Part shown: one piece after another, positions 45,527-55,912 of the stretch
Numbering within the stretch: the first letter of the stretch is position 1
Layout of the letters: every line of letters starts with the position of its first letter
NCBI GenBank assembly: GCA_030015575.1
Contig: JASDDO010000019.1
Coordinates: 511,596,986-511,660,985 of the forward strand
Length of the DNA stretch: 64,000 nucleotides
DNA from: Agapanthus africanus
Taxonomy: Eukaryota > Streptophyta > Magnoliopsida > Asparagales > Amaryllidaceae
Direction: 5' to 3'
Position numbers and translations under genes: made by a program
Notes under the pieces: model-generated
Seen by the model: only the letters and a program-made list of their open reading frames with translations
Databases searched by the model: none
What the model was told of the DNA's origin: nothing

Positions 45527-47422
45527 TGTAAGTCGATGTACTACACCCCAGAACTTGTGGGGAGGCGGAAATTTCAAAAACGATCTTGTTTAGAGAACGA
45601 ACATCGACTAACCGCTTGAATCGAAGCTAAACTACAAATAACCGTACACAAAGAGTTTCATAACTATTGTGTTTAGGGATTATACCTAATGAAACCAGTC
45701 CTTCGTCTTTACGATCTCCTTGTTCTCCTCGGCCTTCTCTAGGTAGTAGACGATCCACCCGAGAGCAAAACTCCAAGCTTAGCCTCTAAACTTGAGGCAA
45801 CTAACCTTCTTGGATTGCTAATCAAAGAAGATAGATTGAGATAGAGTGATGGTTATGGATTGTTTAGTCTTACTAATCCTAGATCTCAACACATGAGGGT
45901 GAGGATTAGTCTTTTGAAGAGAGAGAGCTTGAGGAGAGAGAATGTGTAGATGATAATGAATGAATAAGTTATGAGTATCATAATATATTATGAAGCATTC
46001 TCATTAAAGAATAAATGAATAAATGTGATGAATAAGCATGCTTCATAAAATATCTAGTGGTGATTCATTAGCATGAGTCATTAAGCAATAAATGTGCATT
46101 AATGAGATGAATGAATCACCACCATGACTCATATAACTCATTCAATGTATATGACACATAACCCTCCTTAGTCACCATCTTCTAGAAGCTTCTCGTACAA
46201 TTACGAGAACGCCCCTCCGATCCGTAAAAATACGGAAAAACTTTAGACTGTAAAAATCCAATAACCGGATACCAGTAACTGGCTTAAACCAAAGCCGACT
46301 GGTAAAAACTGTCCAGACGACGTAAGTGTGTAAACACACATACGCGTCCGAACCCTTGTCGTAAAACCATACGACCTCTATATCGTTTCGCCTGGAATAG
46401 GAAACTCTCTGTGTGGGACTCTAGAGACTCGACTACTACGCTGGCAGTGGGTTTAACCACAGACCGCAAGCGGCACTAGCTGTACGTAACGGTCCCCAGG
46501 TAGTTGTCGATAAGAAGGCCGATGAGGAAACCCATCCTTACTCCTACTGAGTCTGATGTGACAATCTCCTTACAGTCCGGTCCGTTCGTCCAAGACTATC
46601 GCATATCGGGCCTAGGGGGCGGCAAGCGTCAGTCCCCTAATAGCGGTATAAGTCGTGTCGGAGGGAAGCCCATTACACCCTGAGAAACTACTGGAACCTA
46701 CCAGCAAATATCGCTTGCCCTGGCCAGGGACTTTGCGTAATGGCTCTCTGACACAGCACGATATCTACTCCCAATACCGGGAGGGACGAATCCTGTCTAA
46801 CCGCCACTGCCTCCAAGTGCTCGGGACTGCACCCAACTGCTACCTGTTTGCACGACTCCTTTGAGCCGTGGTAGGGTAGCAATCTAAGAACAGTGGGACA
46901 CACTCGAGGAGAAGTAGCAGTGTCAAGTCTGCGGACTATGCTGTACTCATGTCACCTGGGAACTGCTCACTGACGACTGGTATCAAACCAACCAACAGTT
47001 CCCTGTGAGACCTGTCCGGTGTACCCGTAACCTAACGAGCACCTGCATACTATCTCCAGTACGACGTACTGACGGCTGTGGGACAGACCATCTCCCCAAC
47101 TGGGATGAGAAGCGTACACACCAGTCTACTCCGGAGTATCGATGCTCTGTCTCGATAATCCAACGACCAGGGACCTGAATAAGGATGTGCTTGTAGACTA
47201 CCCAGCCCCCACTAGTGTGACTGCCATCACAACGCTGGTAGACAAGCAAGATCCTAAGAGCTCTATCAATACGTATACTCACATATTAAGATAGAAAAAC
47301 CAAGTAGCATACTACCATGTTTAGCAAGACTGTTATATACATGTGAATATCCCAAGCTTCCATTAAGTAATATACAAGCTAGTATGATACAGTAATGGCC
47401 TTCTAGGGCATAAACACTAACA
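45527..47422 (-). repeat. Copia-6 5' LTR
   Basis: 1896 bp, partner of 27911-29806. A donor-like TTAG|GTATAAT (minus strand, GT at 45685) lies about 158 nt before the LTR's 3' end. The target duplication TGGTT follows at 47423. Confidence 0.96.
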
Positions 47423-47427
47423 TGGTT

Positions 47428-48405
47428 CTCTACTTTGTGCGTATATTCTCTGAATTTATCAAAAGCTTCAGACTTGTGTTTCATCAGGAACACATGTCCG
47501 TATCTAGAGAGATCGTCAGTGAATTTAATGAAGTAGGAAGAACCGTTCCTGGCATGCGTAGACATAGGACCGCATACATCACTATGTACCAGTCCTAAGA
47601 GTTCCATAACTCTTTCTCCGTGTCCACTAAACGGAGCTTTGGTCATTTTGCCTTTAAGACATGAATGGAAAGTATCATAAGATGATAATTCGAACAGATT
47701 CAAATATCCATCCTTATGTAACTTAGCTAGTCGTGTCGCATTGATATGACCAAGTCTACAATGCCACAAGAAGGATTCGTTCATTTCTGAACTCTTCCTC
47801 TTGTGTGTGTTTTGTATATTGGGGACTGTATTTTGATTGAGAATGAATATGCCATTATGTAACGAGCCTGATGCAATCAACTTTTGATCTAGGAATATGT
47901 TCATAACATTATCCTTTACTACAAAATTATATCCTTTTTTACTTAATAAAGAAACTGATATAATGTTGCACATCATGTTCGGTATATAATAGCACTCATT
48001 CAGAATCAGTGTATTACGACTTGGTAATATTAGGTGATATTCGCCAACTGCTTTGGCTGCAATACTTGCACCATTCCCTACTTGAACGGAATGATCACCT
48101 TTTCCCAATTCTCTACATTTACGTAGCCCATGTAACATTTTACATATGTGGGATCCCGATCCGGTATCTAATACCCAGGACGTAGAGTGAACTGAGAAAC
48201 AGTTCTCAATAACTTACACACCTGAAGAAGATGCATCAGCATGCATGTTCTTTGTTTGGGCGGCATGAGAATCCAGATATTCTCCTGTTTCCTATTCAGT
48301 CTTATAACTCTTATAAGAAAGAACGGGGCCAACGATCCCCTGCTCAGTATAATAAGCGGATTCAGTCAATACATCCATTTTATTATCTTGATTATAGCCT
48401 GACAT
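47428..48405 (-). pseudogene. Copia-5 decayed 5' coding end: short N-terminus, protease, pre-integrase; gag missing
   Basis: Read on the minus strand from a probable start at 48405, which follows a splice-acceptor-like CTCTCCAG ending at 48415. Only about 80 codons' worth of sequence precede the protease, against about 300 residues in Copia-6, and they show no capsid or zinc knuckle. Protease and GAG-pre-integrase (LWHCRLGHINATRLAKLH) follow, then the integrase N-terminus with SDVCGPMSTHARNGSSYF. It ends where Copia-6 is inserted. Broken element. Confidence 0.82.
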
Positions 48406-48846
48406 GGTCGCTACCTGGAGAGAGAGAGAAGAAAACACTTTAGCGTATGCTCTTGGAAGATTAGATTGGTTATTATCTTATCTAATCAGGATGTCTCCCA
48501 CTGGTTTTATCAAATCTTCCTTCAAACCCTAAAAGGTAAGATTAGCCAGGATTAATTACACCCTACAATTTCGTCAATCTTTCAGCCAGATCAGTGTCGG
48601 TACTTGAGGGAGGTTCCCCGTGCTCTCGCACGGACCTAATTAAAATAAACCTCGTTTTCCCAGAGGCATAACCCCGTTAACACCTTTCTAGTCACCTACT
48701 TGATTGGCTAATTACCCTGTGTAAAACTCTCCCAGGAGTAACTCTTACTCGCAGTGGGTATCGGGATCCAACTATTTCATAAGAGGTATGCAATCTCATT
48801 GCAAATTTCAACACTTGAAATTCCCGATAATGCTTTAACCCTAGCG

Positions 48847-49062
48847 TGCTATGACCTTGACGCATGCCAAACAACCCATAGTCCGCTAGTCAAGTTCAAC
48901 CCGTACATTTCGTTATTGAATTAAACCTACCCGTATGACCCTTGACGCATGCCAAACAACGCCGTACGAATACCCTAAACCAATCGCATCTCATGCTACA
49001 GATAAGTAATAATCAGCTACCGTATGCTATGCCTTGACGCATGACAAACTACCGGAGCACGA
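48847..49062 (-). other. Copia-5 triple stem-loop array
   Basis: Three copies of CCTTGACGCATGCCAAACAA or a close variant, the first enclosed by CTATG/CATAG. The position and order match the arrays in Copia-1 and Copia-6. Confidence 0.65.
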
Positions 49063-50822
49063 ATACTAAATATCACTTATCTGAAATGACAGAGGGCTAC
49101 GCAGGTTTTTCATAAAACCATGAGCGTAATGAACTTGATATCGTTGTAGAAACAAGTGATTTTGAAAAGAAGTATTTTTTAGGCTTTTCTAGTTTCGCTA
49201 AAGAGGTCACTCCCGGTGAAGGGATCTCGGCTCTTTCCCCCTCGAATAAGGTGCAGGATATATGATATATACCGCTGTGCAAAGCTAGAACTATATAAGC
49301 TGTCAAAAACTAAACCGCGAGTTTGTAGCATCTTCCAGTTTCTCTAAAGAGGTCACTCCCGGTGAAGGGATCTCGGCTCTTTCCTCATCGAATAAGGTGC
49401 AGGGTATATCATATATACCGCTATGCAAAGCAAAACTGTAGCTACCCTTTTTATAAAGTTTTGATTCTACAACATCTTTTAGGTTTCTTTTCTTTTTATT
49501 AATCTCATTAATAAATCCCATCAGCTTATACTTCCTAAGCATCACAGAAGAAACGAAAGAAGTAATATTTATATATCAGCATATATATATATAGTATAAG
49601 CATTCGTCTTAGGAAGTAATATGATCTCATCACAGAATATTGCAGCAGAAGAACATATATGAAATATTGGATATACTAGGATGTCCGTGTTTTTAATACG
49701 AGCCGGTATAAAACAAGGATTCCACGGTCGCGATGAATAGCCAAACCCACATCCCTAGACCCCTACGAGAGCGGCAAGTAACACTGCCAATTCTAGGGTT
49801 AGGAGACCCGGTCTCGACTCCTCGAGATGGCCTCCCACTGGACCCTAGAACCCGGTTACTTGTGCTCCCCTCCTTGGGTCTACCTAATGTGGAAAAGTAA
49901 ATAATATACACTGGTGACATCAACCTCATCCCGGATGAGCCCCAATAAAAGAATATTACATACAAATGAATTTTACATGAATGAAAATAAAAACCCTCAT
50001 CTCACATAAAAACCCCAGCTATTCAGAATACGACGATCCAATATAACATATCACAGCAACACATAATATCTCATATCATCAACGTAAGTAAGTATGCATA
50101 CACCGATCATCGTTGATGTATAGCAACGAAAACCGGAAATACAACTACATACTACACTTACGGTCATAGAAAAGAAATTGTAAAACTACAACATTTGGAA
50201 TCTACAATCACTTTAGACATCATAAATCTGAAATATCCCATACTTCGCATTTCATGCCTAACTATATGAATTCCACATATTGTATCACATTCCAGATAAA
50301 TAGACAGTATTAAACTTTCCGATCGGATAATCAAATACCCAAGATTTCCTAAATAGCTCAACACTTGAGCGGAGTTCAAATAATCCCAGAATATGTCACT
50401 GTACCGATGGTCCAGCCGTAGAAGGGTCAAACCAACGCCTCACATGTGGCACGCCGTACTGTCCCAAGCCCTAAGGTTTAGAGGCGGTTCAGACGGTCAC
50501 ATAATCGAGTTAAGGTTTGTGTTCTTCTATAAGGACCACCACGTTACTTGCATGTTTTTCCGAAAGATTTAAACCCAAGAAAAATTCAACACTTGAAAGT
50601 TTTTCGTGCCGGGAAAAAATGAGTTAATGATATCCGTTCGAACATTTTAACAGTTTCTAAAATATCCGGAAAAAGAACGAAATTAAATTTTCCGATCAAA
50701 TCAACGAATTCAAAATAATCCCCAGAACACTTAACACTTGAGTCAGATTAAAAATACCCAGAATTATTCACTAACAGCTATAGATATTACTGTGCAAAAA
50801 CCAAAGTTAAATCCAACTGTAC

Positions 50823-50869
50823 GGCCGCGGATCCGCGGCCCAAGCGAGGTTTGGCCGCGGTTCCGTGGC
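50823..50869 (-). other. Copia-5 twin CCGCGG hairpin
   Basis: GGCCGCGGATCCGCGGCC and GGCCGCGGTTCCGTGGC are separated by a short spacer and enclosed by a further GTACGG/CCGTAC pair. It begins 198 nt from the start of the primer site. Confidence 0.75.
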
Positions 50870-51054
50870 GGTCCGTACGATTTACCTTCTCGTTTTTCAT
50901 AGTGATACTTATAATTCCCTGCTGATTTTTTTAGGTATTTTTAATACAGAAAAAATCACATTTTTAAAAATTGTCCAGAAAGGGGTTCAAATCGACGTTT
51001 TGGGGTTCGATCGGAGTTTTAACTTCGTATACACGTCGCCTAATGCTCTAACTA

Positions 51055-51067
51055 GGCTCTGATACCA
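51055..51067 (-). other. Copia-5 primer binding site
   Basis: The reverse complement is TGGTATCAGAGCC; initiator-tRNA-Met type. Confidence 0.92.
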
Positions 51068-51068
51068 C

Positions 51069-53268
51069 TGTAGGGTTCCAAGGCACTCTTACAAAGGTCC
51101 ATAAGGCATCAACCTTGCTCGAATAAATATTTAGACGTGCCGAACAACCCAAAGCCGGGATCTTCGCTAGATTATTAGGGTTTAACAGGCAAGTAAACAA
51201 CTTTACAACAAAGTGTGAGGGATTACAACCTTTGTAGTCCTCTCCTTCGCTTCATAAGCTCCGAGTAGAAGTCCCTTCGCCGCGATCCACAATCTCCCGG
51301 ACTCAAGAGAGGCTCCACAACTCAAACGATCCATGCTAGCTTGTAGTCTTCCTTTTCTCCGATGATCTACCTCGAAGTTTCTATAACTCAAGCTCTCTCA
51401 CTCCGATGAGGTGAACACCCTAATCTAATTGGCTAGATTTGATGAGGATGATGGAGTAGTATTTATGCTTTTCTTTTATATCAAATTCTCACAAGAAATC
51501 ATCACAAAATGAAAACCTAGTAAGCTTTCTCAAAGCTCAAGGTTGAAGAAGAAGAAGAAGAAATGCATAATCCTTTTGTGATGAATAATGAAATGATATA
51601 TCATTAATAATGCAACCATGGTCAAGGATGACATGGATAACACATGTAGAGAATTAACTAGGGCTAGGGTTTGGGTTGAGTTAAACAATGAGTCATAAGA
51701 AAATATCAACCATAATATCTTTCTCATGATAAAAGAAAAGTATCTAGAATGTTCATGAAAAAAACTAACCCAATTTAAACCCTAACCTTGTTTAATCTCC
51801 ACTAAACAAGTTGCATTAGTAATCATATCATGTTACAATAATATATATCACATATATATTATATATTTGCAACAAAAGAAATTAATACAATTAACATATA
51901 TCATATATATATCAATGTATTACCCGGTAAGAAAATGAAATAATAAAGCGAGCCAATATTAGATAATGTAATGCAATTTATCATATATATTATTATACAT
52001 TAAATTATCGAATCAACACTTGATCTGATAATCCGGTTATATCGAATACAACCGACTAATATATCATGTACCAATTCATCGAATCAACACTTGATCCGAT
52101 GACCCGGTTCATATCTAAATATCGCGAGAATATAATACGATATCTCATATCGCATTATTCTCGGTCATGCACATATCACATATGTGCCCCTACTCCGTTT
52201 TGCCTGAGTCAAGAAACCTTTGTGTAGGACACTAAAGAATCGCCAATACACCGGTAGCAGGTAATGATCATATCAAACACCCACAAGCTGCAAGCGGTCA
52301 GCTAAACGTAACAGCTACCCAGGTATTAAGCGATCAGAAGATCAACAAGCTAGCCTATACATTCTCCTGTGAATCCAATCAGTAACACTCCCGTACAGTC
52401 CGGTCTCTTCGTCTAATATGTTGCATATCTAGTCTAGGGGTGGTATACGTCGGACCCCAGTAACCGATAAGTCATGTCGATGTGTGGCTCATAACAGATC
52501 GAGAACCTACTGATAACAATTACTAGTAGTACTCAATATCCGCCCTGTCCAGGGACTTCCAGTTATAGCCAATCGAATACAGCACAACATCAACTCCCTA
52601 TACCGGGAGAGACGAATCCCTTCCTATCGCTCATTGCCTCCATGTGATTCGGGACGGCACCCAAAAGCCACCGTTTTGCACGCCCACTTGGACGTGGTAA
52701 GGTGGAAATCAAAGCACGGTGGGAATCACAAAAGACTCTGTGGCGATCTCGGGTCTACAGACTATCCTGTACCAGTGTCACCGGAGAACTGCCATCTGAC
52801 GAGTGGTATATCACCATCTGGGAGTTCTCGGCGAGTCCGTCCAGTGTACCCAGTCTCCACTGAGCACCCGTACACCATCTCTGATGTCAAAACACCGATG
52901 GATATGGGATCATCCATCGCCCATCATATGGGTCAAGATGCGTATACGCTAGTCTACTCTGGTGTATCGATGCCCTGTCTCGACACACCCTCGACTAGGA
53001 ACAGTTATAGGATGTACTCATCGACTACCGTGGCCCCACTAGTATGATCTCATTATAGTCCCAGTAGTCGAGTACAGATCCTAAGGGCTTTATCAACATG
53101 TGAGAGTAAGACAGTAAACTGATATAAGTCAACATGTTAAGGTAAAGGAAAACCAAATAGCATACTATCATGACGAGCAAGAAAGTCCTCTCTATATATA
53201 TCCAAGCATCCATTATAATATACATCATATGTACAACAATGGCCTCTAGGGCATATACATAACTAACA
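51069..53268 (-). repeat. Copia-5 5' LTR
   Basis: 2200 bp, partner of 23404-25600. A donor-like AAAG|GTTGTA (minus strand, GT at 51229) lies about 160 nt before the LTR's 3' end. The target duplication ACCCG follows at 53269. Confidence 0.95.
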
Positions 53269-53273
53269 ACCCG

Positions 53274-54507
53274 AGGATCCCAGATTATCTGTATTATTCT
53301 GTGATGCTTATTACATTTCTGTGATTTTGCATTTGTCACGCCTGGAGCGATTATTATATATTGTTATATATATACAAGTAGATGTTGTATATGTTTTACA
53401 CCCGCGCTAGTCCAGTCCCCGCTCTGTCGTTAGTTAAGTAACCTAACGGGTGATGACGGGACCCAGTAGCGAATGTGGATGGCATATACGTACATCATAT
53501 TTTCGTTCTTTTGTGGTGTGATTAATTAATGGGACTGCATTGATTCGGATTAATACAAGCTAAACAAACCTGTTTGATGTTGTTGGAACATTTTTCAAAA
53601 AGCTGTTATTACAAGGACGTTCTCTTTTGTTTTGCACAGTGGTATTCGGTTATGAATATCCAGCACCTCTGTCGACGAGGCAAGGGCCGAGATCCCTTAA
53701 CCGGGAGTGACCCCTAGGACAGAAGTTTGCATCGGGGTAATAACTTCACTATAGCCGATTGCGTATTTGCTTTGCATCGTGGTATTCAGCTGGAATATCT
53801 TGCACCTCATTCTACAGGGAAAGAGCCGAGAACCCTTCACCGGGAGTGAGCTCTTTAGAAAAGGTTTTCGCCACTATATTTTTATAAAAAGCTATCCGGT
53901 TCCTTCAACGATATCAAGTCCATTACGTTAAAGGTTTTTCGCTAAAAACCATTTGTAGCCTTCCGTCATTCCAGACGGGTAGCACTTAGTATTCATGCTA
54001 TGTTTGTTGGCCTTCGTCATGGCATAGTGTATGGTAGCTATTTGTTTCTTTTCTGCTGCATAGATAGATGCGTTGGTTTAGGACAGTCGTACTACTATTT
54101 TGGCCTTCGTCAAGGGTATGTACGGGTGGGTTCATATTAACCTGGATAATGACGGGTAGAACTTGACATGTGACTTATGATATGTTGGCCTACGTCAAGG
54201 TCATAAGAGCATGGGGTAAAAATCACATCGGGAGTTTCTAAAGAAACTGAAACTTGCCAGATATGTGCATACCTTCTGGAGTGTGATAACGTGAGTGAAT
54301 TCCATCACGTTATCATGCGATGATAGTTGGATCCCGATTCCCACTGATGAGTTGGTTGACTCCTCGGGTGATCTCGACTAATTCTTCTTTCTGGTTTGGA
54401 GGAGAATTTGAGATTACAGTGGGAGGTTTCCTAATTAGATAAATTGATAACCATTCTGATCTAGGTTAGAGTGCACGCAGAGTGTTTCTTTTCTCTCTCT
54501 TTGGCAG
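53274..54507 (+). other. Copia-4 leader, second part
   Basis: It holds the GTTAG/CTAAC hairpin (53428-53448), two copies of the CCGGGAGTGA module (near 53700 and 53838), the triple stem-loop array at 53993-54210 (cores TTGGCCTTCGTCAAGG and variants) and a pyrimidine tract ending TTGGCAG at 54507, which resembles a splice acceptor, shortly before an ATG at 54513. Confidence 0.75.
53993..54210 (+). other. Copia-4 triple stem-loop array
   Basis: Three copies of the core with UUGGC-CUUC-GUCA pairing. The third is enclosed by CTTATGA/TCATAAG and the first by GCTATG/CATAG, as in Copia-7. Confidence 0.7.
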
Positions 54508-54607
54508 CGACCATGACCCGACCATAGACTATAACTCAGTGACCAAGTTAAGCGAACTTTCTTAAAACACTGGCTTTTGGATTGTCTGAGTTGCATACCT
54601 CATTGCC

Positions 54608-55345
54608 ACACCTGCTTTTACCCTTTTTCTCCGGAACATTTCGTATCACTACGAACATCCACTTCCATTGGATAAAACCATCGTATGGTTATATACGAAC
54701 TCGAAGGAACTTGTTCCAGATTCGAGGATGGTTTCCGGTTTTGGAGAAAATGAATAGGACTATTCAGTTACCTTTTCATTTACCTTCTCTCAGGTTGCGA
54801 GTGCTTCTTGGATTAGGACGGTACACCTATTATGCTAATTGGATAGTCTTCTTCCAAACCATAGGCAGGTGCCGAGCGGTGGGGAATGAAGAAAACCAAT
54901 TAGCCTAACGATGGTGTACAGAAGGTAATAAGTTAAGACAAATAAAGGGATTAGAAAGAGGGTAAAGTAAACTGCGACTGCTATTCATGACCAAACCAGG
55001 TATTTCATCGCTACTCCTACTTCACCTTTGTATTTCTCTAGGACACTCCGTATCTCTACGAAGATCCACAGTTACTTGGATACTCCATCGTATGGCTATA
55101 TACGAACTCGAAGGAACTTGTTCCAGTTCGGGGATGGATTCTGGATCAGGAGAAATAGGAATAAGGTTTTATTTAGTTGTCTTTTATCTTTACCTTCTCT
55201 CGGGTTGCGAGTGCTCCTAGGATTAGGACAGTACACCTATTACGCTTTTTGGATAGTCTTTTTCCAAACCATAGGCTGGTGCCGAACGGTAGGGAAGGAA
55301 GAAAAGCATTTAGCCTAAAGGCGTGTACAGAAGGTAATGACTAAA
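54608..55345 (+). repeat. Copia-4 tandem duplication of the non-coding module
   Basis: Two copies with a period of about 407 bp (compare 54631 with 55038), matching the pair in Copia-7. Each keeps the GGATAGTCTT...GGAAGAAAA hairpin. The duplication therefore predates the split of these two copies. Confidence 0.8.
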
Positions 55346-55912
55346 GACATATAAAAGGATTTGGAGAGATGGCAAAGAAATATACAGTTACAGTTGTGAA
55401 TCTGGTAATGGAAGAGGAATTAATAAGAATACCCGGATACCCCTTCGAAACATTAACATGTTTCAGTTTCACTGTGTTTTGTTAAAAGAAAACTGATTTC
55501 CCAATTAGTCCTTACTCCAGGGTATGTATTTACCAGGTTTGATTCTCTCATCTGTATGGTTTTACAGAAGATGAGTGGGAGTATGTTATTGGGAATTGGG
55601 TGATCATCCTCATTATATCGGGATTCATTGTAATTGGTAATATTTGAGGAAATCGCCTGGGTTGTTTGTCGGACGGCAAATATTTTGTTTTGAATATCCG
55701 TTGTTATGCACCAATTACAAATTGATATATCTGTACGTTTATTTTTATAAATTGAGATATAACTTTTTGAAATTATTTCTATGACATTTACCTATATCAG
55801 TGGATGGTTAGGTAAGGAGCATTAAACAGCGGTGTATTTCTTCTTAACCATAAGTACAGTTTTCAACCTACGACACACAGGGAATAAGTTATTAGACTCA
55901 GGGGACTTGTAC
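55346..55912 (+). pseudogene. Copia-4 decayed protease/integrase start
   Basis: Colinear with Copia-7 from about 40.6 to 41.16 kb. It has no open frame of note and ends at the Copia-8 insertion. Confidence 0.6.

Larger units (their letters stand above)
27911..47422 (-). mobile_element. Copia-6: Ty1/Copia element (family II), looks whole, hosting Copia-7
   Basis: Minus-strand element, 19.5 kb end to end, about 9.8 kb without Copia-7. It has both LTRs (1896 bp each), primer site, leader, one gag-pol frame and a polypurine tract. The target duplication TGGTT is intact (27906-27910 and 47423-47427) and places it inside the pol of Copia-5. I count about 16 differences between the LTRs (about 0.8%), or roughly 0.3 million years at the rate assumed for Copia-5. 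The coding frame looks whole; the one visible disturbance is the Copia-7 insertion in the leader. It is the only element here with a full gag-pol and so the best candidate helper for the others. Confidence 0.95.
48416..51054 (-). other. Copia-5 untranslated leader
   Basis: About 2.6 kb of leader. It holds the triple stem-loop array (48847-49062), the paired CACTCCCGGTGAAGGGATC modules (near 49207 and 49350), the conserved block near 49735-49890 with a 90-codon open frame (49693-49965, minus), and the twin hairpin at 50823-50869. Confidence 0.75.
23404..53268 (-). mobile_element. Copia-5: Ty1/Copia element (family I) with both LTRs, hosting Copia-6
   Basis: Minus-strand element, 29.9 kb end to end, of which about 10.3 kb is its own; the rest is Copia-6 with Copia-7 inside it. 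Both LTRs are present, and the 5-bp target duplication ACCCG is intact (23399-23403 and 53269-53273), so the borders are secure. It is inserted in the leader of Copia-4. A hand comparison of about 520 bp of the two LTRs gives roughly 3% difference; at an assumed 1.3e-8 substitutions per site per year that is about 1 million years. The coding region has pol but almost no gag, and pol is broken in several places. Confidence 0.93.
53269..55912 (+). mobile_element. Copia-4 (family III), right visible segment: rest of leader, duplicated module, decayed pol start
   Basis: Continuation of the outermost element after the Copia-5 insertion; the first five bases are the target duplication. It is colinear with Copia-7 from about 38.53 kb to 41.16 kb and is cut at 55912 by the Copia-8 LTR. 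The remainder should lie beyond the right edge. It is broken, and the decay state resembles that of Copia-7, including the duplicated module. Confidence 0.85.

Noticed and set aside
28000-47300. Matching small frames in two places (for example near 29.1 and 46.7 kb, 29.4 and 47.0 kb) suggesting conserved small proteins
   Set aside because: They are the same LTR positions of Copia-6 seen twice. LTR sequence is non-coding and the frames are not kept in Copia-8 or Copia-11.
52634-53047. A 137-codon + strand frame near 52.7 kb
   Set aside because: It lies in the Copia-5 LTR, antisense to the element, and the partner LTR carries only a shortened version; no protein family recognised.
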